Assembly (NCBI GenBank): GCA_016709765.1
Contig: JADJMD010000009.1
Coordinates: 295,294 to 359,293 of the forward strand
Direction: 5' to 3'
From: Ignavibacteriales bacterium
GTDB taxonomy: Bacteria; Bacteroidota; Ignavibacteria; Ignavibacteriales; Ignavibacteriaceae
DNA length: 64,000 bases
This document shows positions 18,514 through 26,213 of this stretch, one piece after another. A program made the translations under genes and the position numbers. How positions within the stretch are numbered: the stretch's first letter is position 1; each line of letters opens with the position of its first letter. The notes beneath the pieces were generated by a model that was not told the origin of the DNA, made no database searches, and worked only from the letters and a program-made list of their open reading frames with translations.

Positions 18514-19809
18514 TTAGAAACTGCTGAAAGTATAACCAACTTCGATCTGCCATTGTTTCATTCCAATTTCAATCGTTTGCTGATTCGGTGCTTCTAATTT
18601 ATTTGGTCCTTTTACTGAGTTTTCAAATGCATACATAAATGCAACCGTAATTTCATTTTTATTGGCTATTTGTTTAGTTACACCAAATGTTAAATGATTC
18701 TGAATTACTGCTGGTGCAAGTATATTAAACATTACGTTTTCTTCTGTTACAGGATTCTGATTGAATGAATATCCAGCCATTAAATCCCATCCACAAAAAC
18801 CTGAATACATGATACCATATTTAATCGCAAAAACATCTTTCCAGCCAAATCCCCAGCCATCTTCTGAACCTAAGGCATTAAAGTTTGGATTTGGGCTGCC
18901 ATTAGGCAGCATAGGTGAATTGGCGACTAAGTCCATTGGGTTAGCAATGGATTTAACTTGACTATAAAGAATTTGTTTTACGTCAACCATAAATTTCCAA
19001 TCGCCTGGTGTAAAAGCAATACCAGCTTGCCAGTTTGCAGGAACATCAAAATCACCGGCTTGTGCAAATAGTCCTGCGTATCTTTCAAATTCGCTCATAT
19101 AAATTTTTGATTGATATGAAGCGCCGAATCTTAAATCGTCTAACCATTGTCCCTGATAACCGACTTTAAATCCAAAACCTAATGCAGTTGATTGAGCGTT
19201 TCCGGTTAAATTAGCTGCATCACTTGAGAAACCGCTGAATGCAAAAAGTCCTTTTGCAGCAAATCTTTGCCATCCAACTATACCAGCAACACCAAGAGCA
19301 TGTTTTTTTGATAATTTATAAGCGAATGTTAGGTTGCCAAACATTTGTTCTAAGTTTACTCCGGTTCCAGGTGAATTTGGATCACCAAATGTCATTGTTG
19401 AATAATCAGTGTTCATTCCGCCATTGCCATAAAGAGATAAAGCAATAGAAAACTTTGATGTAAGATTCATATTTGCACCTAAAGTTGGGAATATAAATCC
19501 TTTTTGTTCACTTTCTACTTTACCGGGCATAAGACCAAATGTACCAGGAAACATACTTGGATTTCCGCCAACTTCGTAATACCTGTCGGGACTGAAATAT
19601 GAAACGTTAATTTCAAATCCATTATTTAAATATGAAATAGATGCTGGATTTGTTATAGCACCCAGTGAACTTAAAGATACTGCAACACCTGAACCTGCAA
19701 GTGCCGAATACTTAATTCCGTAACCATGACGGTAATAACCGTCTGTTGCAAATGCTGTTTGAAATGTAAATCCAAACATAACGAGTAGAACAAGAAACAT
19801 TTTTTTCAT
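18514..19809 (-). CDS. OmpP1/FadL family outer membrane transport protein
   Basis: 431 aa. A signal peptide (1-21, ending QTAFA) is followed by the FadL-type N-terminus: YRHGYGIKYSALAGSGVAVS, then GAITNPASISYL. The rest is alternating beta strands of an outer-membrane barrel, ending in the aromatic QIEVGYTFSSF typical of barrel C-termini. FadL-type porins take up long-chain fatty acids or other hydrophobic compounds; the substrate here is unknown. An AGAGGAG ribosome site precedes the ATG and a terminator follows the stop. It is monocistronic. Confidence 0.9.
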   Translation of the reverse strand: MKKMFLVLLVMFGFTFQTAFATDGYYRHGYGIKYSALAGSGVAVSLSSLGAITNPASISYLNNGFEINVSYFSPDRYYEVGGNPSMFPGTFGLMPGKVESEQKGFIFPTLGANMNLTSKFSIALSLYGNGGMNTDYSTMTFGDPNSPGTGVNLEQMFGNLTFAYKLSKKHALGVAGIVGWQRFAAKGLFAFSGFSSDAANLTGNAQSTALGFGFKVGYQGQWLDDLRFGASYQSKIYMSEFERYAGLFAQAGDFDVPANWQAGIAFTPGDWKFMVDVKQILYSQVKSIANPMDLVANSPMLPNGSPNPNFNALGSEDGWGFGWKDVFAIKYGIMYSGFCGWDLMAGYSFNQNPVTEENVMFNILAPAVIQNHLTFGVTKQIANKNEITVAFMYAFENSVKGPNKLEAPNQQTIEIGMKQWQIEVGYTFSSF

Positions 19810-19904
19810 TTTATCTCCTCTGATTTAATGAAATCACTATATTTTATAGAACTGTAATTTGATAACACTGTTAAAATTATTTACTTATTTTTAGATTTCT
19901 CTTC

Positions 19905-19995
19905 CGATGAACCTGTCTGCCGACAGGCAAAGTCAAAATCGAAATAACACACCTGTCTTTAATTGTACATTGTTAATTGATCATTGTACATTGAA
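19905..19995. repeat. small palindrome and direct repeats after rhodanese
   Basis: A 6-bp palindrome, CCTGTC (19912-19917) and GACAGG (19922-19927), is followed by an 11-bp direct repeat ATTGTACATTG at 19962-19972 and 19983-19993 (21-bp period). The palindrome resembles the small dispersed repeats of this window. It is downstream of the sulfur operon and may contribute to transcript ending, though no T tract is present. Confidence 0.45.
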
Positions 19996-20649
19996 TTAGC
20001 AGCCTTCCCTTTTCTTTTTCTTTCCTTTTGGCACTGTAACTTGTGTTGAGTTTAAGTTTGTTGTAGGCAAACTAATTTGCTGCTTTATTTCTGTTGAAGA
20101 TGAATCTGTTTGAGCTTGACCACCAAAATAAGTTGCAACTTCTTTCATCTTTTCAAATTGTGCAATTTCTTTTTCACTTCCGTTTATTGGAGTTTTAGGG
20201 AAAAGAACTTTTTCTTTCCAGACATCCAAGCCACCATCTAAAATATAAACACCTTTGTAGCCTTTAGATTTGAGTATAAACCAAGCTTTCGCAGCATCAA
20301 TATTATCATCAGAAAACAACACTATTTTTTGATTTCGAAATAATTCTGATTGAGGTAATTGTGCTATCGGAATGCATTGTGAATTTGGAATTGTGTATTC
20401 AGAGTATTTTTCTTCACTTCTTAAATCTACAAGTTCATAATCTGCTTTAGCTTTGATAATCCAATCAGCTAAATCTGTAACCAAAACTTTATCGGAATTT
20501 CCAACTGTAGATAGAGCGAGCTCTTTTTCATTTACCTTAATTGAAGTTCCACCATATGGGTTTCCAGCAGTTAAAGCAAATAAACCAAGCATAAAACCAA
20601 ATATTGCTAATTTTTTATTAGTGGATAATTCAGAGAAAAACTTTTTCAT
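19996..20649 (-). CDS. membrane-anchored rhodanese-like protein with Cys-to-Ser active site and terminal Cys
   Basis: 217 aa. A basic start and one hydrophobic helix (about 13-30) suggest an anchored or exported protein. The rhodanese domain spans about 55-150 (YELVDLRSEEKYSEYTIPN, then GVYILDGGLDVWKE). The active loop aligns as FSDDNIDAAKAW where YCRxGxRSAKAA is normal, so the catalytic Cys is Ser. A flexible Ser/Thr/Gln-rich tail (about 175-205) ends in GKKKKREGC, leaving a C-terminal cysteine. It is the last gene of the psr-yedE operon, overlapping the permease by 4 nt. It is probably not a standard sulfurtransferase; a sulfur-carrier role for the terminal Cys is inference. Confidence 0.88.
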   Translation of the reverse strand: MKKFFSELSTNKKLAIFGFMLGLFALTAGNPYGGTSIKVNEKELALSTVGNSDKVLVTDLADWIIKAKADYELVDLRSEEKYSEYTIPNSQCIPIAQLPQSELFRNQKIVLFSDDNIDAAKAWFILKSKGYKGVYILDGGLDVWKEKVLFPKTPINGSEKEIAQFEKMKEVATYFGGQAQTDSSSTEIKQQISLPTTNLNSTQVTVPKGKKKKREGC

Positions 20650-21257
20650 ATACTTTTCTCCGGATTTCTATCAGCAAATTTTTTCTCACTCCATTCAGCA
20701 GCAATAAAAGCCCCGATTGCCATAACAACAACAAGAAAAACAACTAAGCCATAAGAAAGACCAAGAAATGATGGAAGGGTTTGCTTACCCAGATCTGTTG
20801 AATTGAAAAATCCTTCAAGCATCGGGAACATCTCACCAAAAACAAAAATTCCAAATGCAACACCAAGAACATAAACGAGTCCATCAATCTTACCTGTTGA
20901 AAAAGCCACCATTGATGTGCCTGGACAATAGCCGCCGATAACAAATCCAACTCCGAGAATCAGTCCACCTAAAACTTGTGGGAGTATGTATGTGTTACTT
21001 ACATAAATAAGTGATAAATCTAAATAACCAATAACCGATAAATAAAATATCCCAAGCATTGCAGTTACAATTGCTGTGAACATTACTTTAAGAACGCGCA
21101 TATTGCCCAAATAAAATTGTGCAGCTAGAATTCTCGCACTTCCAAAGCCACCGCGTTCTAACATAAATCCAAAACCGATACCAATTGCAAAAGCGATAAT
21201 AAGACTTACATCAAATCCGAATAAATTAAATTTATAAAATGGTGCGTTCATAACCAT
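20646..21257 (-). CDS. YeeE/YedE family sulfur-compound permease, half-size (second)
   Basis: 203 aa with about five membrane helices. The YeeE/YedE signatures are GFMLERGGFGSARI (about 29-42) and GGYCPGTSMVAFSTGK, with the conserved cysteine of the transport path. The family includes the thiosulfate importer TsuA (YeeE) of E. coli, where cysteines relay thiosulfate. This is half of a full-length YeeE; the partner half is the next gene upstream, overlapping by 10 nt. Together they likely move thiosulfate, sulfide or another sulfur species. It overlaps the rhodanese-like gene by 4 nt. Confidence 0.88.
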   Translation of the reverse strand: MVMNAPFYKFNLFGFDVSLIIAFAIGIGFGFMLERGGFGSARILAAQFYLGNMRVLKVMFTAIVTAMLGIFYLSVIGYLDLSLIYVSNTYILPQVLGGLILGVGFVIGGYCPGTSMVAFSTGKIDGLVYVLGVAFGIFVFGEMFPMLEGFFNSTDLGKQTLPSFLGLSYGLVVFLVVVMAIGAFIAAEWSEKKFADRNPEKSI

Positions 21258-21829
21258 TGCCTCCTTAAAAAATATGCAGCGGCATATCCGCCAGCAAAAA
21301 CCATCATCATAAAAGCCCAGCTTCCAAGATTTAGAATTGCTCCACCTGATAAAGCCTGTCCACTGGTGCAGCCGCGAGCAAGTTTAGCACCGAACCCCAT
21401 CAGACCACCACCAACAAAAGCGTAAATTAATCTGGTTCGATTTGAAACTCTCGGTCCTTTATCAACTCCTTTTTTTACACGATGCGCTAGTGAACCAGAT
21501 AAAAATCCACCTGCAATAACCCCAAGTACTTCAAATACCAACCAGTCTTTGAATGGACTTGTTTTTCCATCTCCTAAATATTCGGTGTAGAATTGATTAC
21601 CTGAAGCATGTGATGGTGCAATAGTGTTTACAGTTACGGCAACTGCTGTTGAGACAGCACCTGAAGCACCGAGTCCTCTGCCCATAATTACAAATGCCGC
21701 TAGCAACACTAGTCCAAGCCCAATACCAACCAAGTATGGATTTGAATATGGTTTTGCTTTTATTTCGATATGAACATGACTTTCATCTTTTTCAAAAGCT
21801 TTGGTGAAAGTTTTAGTTAATGATGTCAT
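21248..21829 (-). CDS. YeeE/YedE family sulfur-compound permease, half-size (first)
   Basis: 193 aa, five or so helices after a cytoplasmic N-terminus of about 28 residues. The family signature LARGCTSGQALSGGAILN carries the conserved cysteine; LVLLAAFVIMGRGLGASGA is the other conserved segment. It has an extracytoplasmic loop (NQFYTEYLGDGKTSPFKDW). With the following gene it makes a two-gene counterpart of the single-chain YeeE permease. It is 15 nt downstream of the NrfD-like subunit gene, which ties sulfur transport to the respiratory enzyme. Confidence 0.88.
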   Translation of the reverse strand: MTSLTKTFTKAFEKDESHVHIEIKAKPYSNPYLVGIGLGLVLLAAFVIMGRGLGASGAVSTAVAVTVNTIAPSHASGNQFYTEYLGDGKTSPFKDWLVFEVLGVIAGGFLSGSLAHRVKKGVDKGPRVSNRTRLIYAFVGGGLMGFGAKLARGCTSGQALSGGAILNLGSWAFMMMVFAGGYAAAYFLRRQWL

Positions 21830-21844
21830 TTTATTAAATCTCCG

Positions 21845-22801
21845 TTAATGAAAATGTGCGTTAAACCAGTGGCTGTACTGTCCAGCCGAGACAATTACAA
21901 ATCGTAAAATCAACCCGCCAACAATTACAAGAATTGGTGCAATTGCTGTGTGTTTAATTTTGTGATTGACTGCAAGTAGTTGAATAAAAAGTGGAATTAT
22001 TATTCCAATGCCAATTACAAAAACCCAAAACACAGGGGCATAAGCTCCGTTAAGTAAAAGCTGGGCGGCTTCTATATGCGGTTTTGCCGATGAAAGTAAA
22101 CCAAGAAATATCATTACAAATACAAATAATTCTATAATCAAAAATCCGTTATCCGCTTTTGCAAGTAATTCACTTTCGTATTTATTCTTTGCAAACAAAT
22201 GTACAAATGCCGCCGCGGCGGATAATCCCGACACAAGAAAAAGGACCCATAGTAAAGATGTATTCCATAACGGTCTTGAACCCATGGTACTTAATAACAC
22301 GCCCGTATATGCTCCTAGCATCATTCCAAGAATCATATTTGTTATTCCGATATTCTTAACCAGAAAGGGATGCTCATTTATTTTTTTGCTGTACTCCAAA
22401 AGTTTTGGTACTTTTTCTGTCATCCATTTTGCGGGACGAATTAAGATATTTGCAATTAGTGCAGGATAAACTAAAATTAAAATCCATGCGCCCCAAGACA
22501 TCGGCGAGGTAAATTGAAAAGTTGTATATAATCTCCACACGTAAAGTTTGTGCGATAAATCTAAAAATAATGCAAACATCCCAAGACTTAATAAGACCAC
22601 ACTTACAATAGGAATAAAGAAACAGGAACAATTACTTTCTTTATGCCTATTAGTAAATAAAAAGTAACCAGAAATAATCATCATTCCGGCAACCATTCCA
22701 CCTAAAAAAAGATAAACAGGAATTTGCCATTCCCACATAGCCATCACTGGATCAACGTGTGGATTATGTCTTGTGGTTGTTAGTTCTAATAATTCGTTCA
22801 T
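21845..22801 (-). CDS. psrC: NrfD/PsrC-type membrane subunit of polysulfide/thiosulfate reductase
   Basis: 318 aa with eight to nine membrane helices. The start MNELLELTTTRHNPHVDP and IPVYLFLGGMVAGMMIISGYF (about 29-49) are typical of PsrC/NrfD proteins that exchange electrons with the quinone pool. It lies downstream of the Fe-S and catalytic subunits, the usual A-B-C order. It should anchor the complex and pass quinol electrons to PsrB. The symbol is by family and context; a Phs- or Ttr-type substrate is equally possible. Confidence 0.88.
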   Translation of the reverse strand: MNELLELTTTRHNPHVDPVMAMWEWQIPVYLFLGGMVAGMMIISGYFLFTNRHKESNCSCFFIPIVSVVLLSLGMFALFLDLSHKLYVWRLYTTFQFTSPMSWGAWILILVYPALIANILIRPAKWMTEKVPKLLEYSKKINEHPFLVKNIGITNMILGMMLGAYTGVLLSTMGSRPLWNTSLLWVLFLVSGLSAAAAFVHLFAKNKYESELLAKADNGFLIIELFVFVMIFLGLLSSAKPHIEAAQLLLNGAYAPVFWVFVIGIGIIIPLFIQLLAVNHKIKHTAIAPILVIVGGLILRFVIVSAGQYSHWFNAHFH

Positions 22802-22813
22802 TGCAAAAATTTC

Positions 22814-23353
22814 CTACACTAAATAAAAGATATTTGGTTGTGTTCCTGCATCAGTAAGATTAACATGCCACTTACGTGATTTTAAAAGTTTACTTACTTC
22901 ACTATTCGGATCTTCTAAATCACCAAAGTACATACAATAAGTTGGACACACTTCAACGCAAGCAGGATTCTCACCTTTTTCAACTCTGTGAATACAAAAT
23001 GTACATTTGTCAGCATAACCATCTGGATGAGCAAATCTTGCGTCATATGGGCAAGCTTCAATACAGGCTTTACATCCAATACAAACATCGTGTGTTACCA
23101 GTACAACACCACCAACATCGTGAATATGGCTTGCGCCGGTTGGACAGCAACTCACACATGGAGTTTCAGAACAATGATTACATCTTTCCGTTCTGATTTC
23201 CATTTGTATATCAGGAAATTTTCCGTGAGATTCAGTTATAATCCAATCTCTATTGTAACCTTCTGGAATATTATTTTCTGTTTTGCATGCAATTACGCAA
23301 TCCTGACATCCAACACATTTACGAGTATCTATTACCATTCCGAATCTTGGCAT
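22814..23353 (-). CDS. psrB: four-cluster ferredoxin subunit of molybdoenzyme
   Basis: 179 aa from the ATG at 23353. An ATG 18 nt upstream is rejected because GGAGGTG sits just before 23353 and the family starts at MPRFGMVIDTRKC. Sixteen cysteines fit four [4Fe-4S] clusters: Cys13/16/19/23, 58/61/66/70, 91/94/97/101 and 117/120/132/136. It shuttles electrons between the molybdenum subunit and the NrfD subunit. There is a 1-nt gap to the catalytic subunit stop and 12 nt to psrC. Confidence 0.93.
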   Translation of the reverse strand: MPRFGMVIDTRKCVGCQDCVIACKTENNIPEGYNRDWIITESHGKFPDIQMEIRTERCNHCSETPCVSCCPTGASHIHDVGGVVLVTHDVCIGCKACIEACPYDARFAHPDGYADKCTFCIHRVEKGENPACVEVCPTYCMYFGDLEDPNSEVSKLLKSRKWHVNLTDAGTQPNIFYLV

Positions 23354-23354
23354 C

Positions 23355-25553
23355 CTACACCTCCATTTCAAAAGTTACAAAGTTCACATTCATTCCGGTT
23401 CCACCCATCAAAGGATCTGTGTTGTACTTCGTAACAAGTTCCGCATCGCTTGCACCTTTTTTATATGTGCTTCTAAGTTGTCGTGATTTTTGACCAAATC
23501 CGTGCACCATATAAACGCAATCTTGTCTAATTCTTTCAGTGGCTTTTATTTTTATTGGATCGGCAACAACGCCGTCCTGATTTTTCAATTTAATTTTATC
23601 ACCATTCTTTAATCCATATCTTTGAATAACATCCGCATTCACCCATAATTCATTTTCGCTCATCATATCTCTTAGTAATGGATTTGATTGAGTTTTACTA
23701 AATGTGTGAACGGGAGCTCTTCCATAAAGTAACCTAAAATATCCTGCCGGTGGCTCTGGATGTTTTGTATATTTTGGAACTGGATCAAAGCCTGCAGCAG
23801 CTAATTGTGTAGAGTAAAATTCTATTTTACCGGAAGGTGTGTAAAACTCAGGTTCTACACCATCTTCAAAGTAAATTGGTTGGGTAGTTCCTTTTATTAT
23901 TCCTTCGCGTTTTAATTCTTCAAGCGAATTCCCGGCTGATTTTAATCTTGTATCTAAATACTCTTCAATATTCTTCCACGGGAAGTATGCTCCCAACCCG
24001 AGTTTTTCACCAAGTTTTTTTGCCATCCACCAATTTGGTTTCTGATCATTTGGTTCTTCGATTACCGGTTGTCTAATTCCAACAAAACTCTCTCTGAATG
24101 GTGAGGCATTTAAATCATCATACCTTTCTAAATAAACCGACTCAGGTAAAACTACATCTGCCCAGCCAGCAATTTCACTTGGGATAACATCAACTACAAC
24201 CATTAAGTCTAAGTTCTGTATAGCTTTAATAGTTTCATCTCGGTTAGGCAATGCTTGCATTAAATTGGTTGCATAAATAAACCAGCCCTTAATAGGATAT
24301 GGACTACCAGTAATCGTGGTTTCACGAATTCCAGTTGAAATTTGCTCCCCGGCAGCAAATGGATATTTTTTATTTGGATTATCAACAGGTCCTTTTTTTA
24401 GTTCTGAATATTTTGGATATGGATACTTTGGAATTGAGTATGAATGAGGAACATAAAAACCACCTTTTCTTCCCCAACTTCCTAACAGTGCATTTAATAA
24501 AGCAATCGCTCTACTGCGTTGAGTATCATCACCATACCAGGTTGCATGTCTTCCGGGATGAATTAGAGTTGCAGGTTTATAACGAGCCATTTCCCTTGCA
24601 GTCTCACGTATTACATCAGGTTCTATTCCGGTTTCAATGTAAGCCCATTCAGGTGTGTATTCAGAAACTTCAGCTGCAAAATTTTCAAAGCCAAAGCCAT
24701 ATTTATTAACATAATCAACATCGTAAAGTTTTTCTCTTACAATTACACCCATCCAGGCAAGTAGCAATGCAATATCGGTTCCGGGTTTGATAGGCAAATA
24801 ATATTTTGCCTTACCGGCTGCAACTGAAAATCTTGGATCAACAACTATGATAGAAGCATGTTTTTCAACTGCGTGAGAAAATTCTTGCACTTGTGTATTG
24901 TGCATGTTCTCGCCAAGATGTGATCCTATCAGAACAATACATTTTGCGTTTTCAATATCTGTTCTTTCGGGCGATCCTACGACATCTCCAAAAGTTAATT
25001 CAAAACCTGTTTCACGAGGACCACGGCATTGAGCAAAGCTTGGGGCAGTTTCGTTAGGCGATCCGTATGCCCTCATCATATGCTTAAAAAAACTGCCGCC
25101 AATTCCATGAGAGAACAAAGCTATTGATTCAGGACCATAAGCAGATTTAATTTTATTCATTTTTTCAACAATAAAATCAAATGCTTCATTCCAGGTTACT
25201 TCAACCCATTTTTCCTCACCACGTTCACTTTTTCTAATCAATGGGGACTTTAGTCTTTCTTTATCGTAATGTGCTCCAACGCCGCCAGTGCCTCTTGGGC
25301 AAAGTCTTCCATTACTTAATGGATCTTTAGGATTTCCTTCTACTTTCCAAAGCTCACCGTCTTTTACGTATGCTAATAATCCGCATTTCCAGAAGCATAA
25401 ATCACAATAACTTGGAATAATTTGTAAACCTTTTTTCTTAGAATAACTCTCAGCTGCACTAACAACTGTTTTTGCTGAACCAGCCAATACAGCGGCCGTA
25501 GCAATTGTTGCTCCAGAAATCTTTAAAAATTTTCTTCTTGACAATGAATTCAT
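23355..25553 (-). CDS. psrA: molybdopterin oxidoreductase, polysulfide/thiosulfate reductase catalytic subunit
   Basis: 732 aa. A Tat signal peptide (SRRKFLK at 5-11, then a hydrophobic stretch) exports the folded enzyme to the periplasm. The N-terminal [4Fe-4S] site is Cys50/Cys53/Cys57/Cys85. The molybdenum ligand is probably Cys176 in SFAQCRGPRETG, as in the PsrA/PhsA group. The bis-MGD domains follow to the C-terminal domain (about 620-732). The length and the B and C partners match Psr/Phs enzymes, which reduce polysulfide or thiosulfate; tetrathionate is possible too. It overlaps the MerR gene by 1 nt, so regulator and enzyme share a transcript. Confidence 0.9.
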   Translation of the reverse strand: MNSLSRRKFLKISGATIATAAVLAGSAKTVVSAAESYSKKKGLQIIPSYCDLCFWKCGLLAYVKDGELWKVEGNPKDPLSNGRLCPRGTGGVGAHYDKERLKSPLIRKSERGEEKWVEVTWNEAFDFIVEKMNKIKSAYGPESIALFSHGIGGSFFKHMMRAYGSPNETAPSFAQCRGPRETGFELTFGDVVGSPERTDIENAKCIVLIGSHLGENMHNTQVQEFSHAVEKHASIIVVDPRFSVAAGKAKYYLPIKPGTDIALLLAWMGVIVREKLYDVDYVNKYGFGFENFAAEVSEYTPEWAYIETGIEPDVIRETAREMARYKPATLIHPGRHATWYGDDTQRSRAIALLNALLGSWGRKGGFYVPHSYSIPKYPYPKYSELKKGPVDNPNKKYPFAAGEQISTGIRETTITGSPYPIKGWFIYATNLMQALPNRDETIKAIQNLDLMVVVDVIPSEIAGWADVVLPESVYLERYDDLNASPFRESFVGIRQPVIEEPNDQKPNWWMAKKLGEKLGLGAYFPWKNIEEYLDTRLKSAGNSLEELKREGIIKGTTQPIYFEDGVEPEFYTPSGKIEFYSTQLAAAGFDPVPKYTKHPEPPAGYFRLLYGRAPVHTFSKTQSNPLLRDMMSENELWVNADVIQRYGLKNGDKIKLKNQDGVVADPIKIKATERIRQDCVYMVHGFGQKSRQLRSTYKKGASDAELVTKYNTDPLMGGTGMNVNFVTFEMEV

Positions 25554-25999
25554 TATAAACTCTTTAATTTATTTCGTATGAAATTCTTGATACTTCCACA
25601 TTCACCATAATCTTGATAGACATTACAGTTTCTGCAATCTTTTGTAGCACAAATCGTATCTTCGCCCTTTACAGCCCAACAAGGTCCACTATGATTTAAA
25701 TATGCGCTGCATCTACTTCGATCAGCTTTGGAACAGTTAATCACTTCCCAACAGGGCATCATAGAGTAAATTGTCTTAATTCCATTTATGCTGATTTTTG
25801 ATTCATTAATTGCAGAGCGAATACAAATAATCCTATCAATATCAGTTTGGGAATAAAGACGGTGGTTTGTGGATTTTTTATACGGAAGTATTAAATTTTC
25901 TTTTTCATACATTCTAAGTGTATGGACAGAAATATTTAAAAGCTTTGCAGCAGTTCGTATAGGAAAAATTGGTTCGTTGTTCGGTACATCGTTAAGCAT
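25553..25999 (-). CDS. MerR family regulator with cysteine-rich two-CW tail
   Basis: 148 aa. The MerR winged helix is at about 13-80 (RTAAKLLNISVHTLRMYEKE, then STNHRLYSQTDIDRI). A short helix leads to a tail with eight cysteines: PCWEVINC, SRCSAY, GPCWAV, TICATKDCRNC and YGEC. The paired PCW motifs resemble the two-CW module found in chemoreceptors and sensor proteins. MerR proteins usually bind their own promoter; here the gene is first in the psr operon, so autoregulation is likely. A metal, Fe-S cluster or sulfane-sulfur signal is plausible, but the ligand is unknown. Confidence 0.88.
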   Translation of the reverse strand: MLNDVPNNEPIFPIRTAAKLLNISVHTLRMYEKENLILPYKKSTNHRLYSQTDIDRIICIRSAINESKISINGIKTIYSMMPCWEVINCSKADRSRCSAYLNHSGPCWAVKGEDTICATKDCRNCNVYQDYGECGSIKNFIRNKLKSL

Positions 26000-26076
26000 T
26001 AAGAATACAGCATTTAAAGTTGATATTTATAAATACCAACTTTTTTGCCAATGAATTTCTTTGATTACGTTAAATT

Positions 26077-26145
26077 TTCTAATGATTCTAAAAAATCGAT
26101 TATCATCTATTAGAGAATAACGTTATAATTTCTAAAATATTAGAA
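26077..26145 (-). promoter_or_regulatory. candidate operator region of merR-psr operon
   Basis: TTCTAA occurs at 26077-26082 and 26086-26091. A perfect dyad, TTCTAA (26130-26135) and TTAGAA (26140-26145), lies 131-146 nt upstream of the MerR start codon. MerR regulators bind dyads between promoter elements, so this is a natural candidate site. The region is very AT-rich, so chance occurrence is not excluded. Confidence 0.3.
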
Positions 26146-26213
26146 TTACTAAATCACATTTAATAGTGTATTGCAACCACTCTTAAATCGATAGAATAAT
26201 TTAGTGCTAACAA

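Noticed and set aside
19905..19930. Palindrome as a strong terminator of the psr operon
   Set aside because: The stem is only 6 bp and no T tract follows on the minus strand, so it is listed as a repeat instead.
22988..23434. Plus-strand open frame opposite psrB
   Set aside because: It is antisense to a cysteine-rich Fe-S subunit and has no recognisable features or ribosome site.
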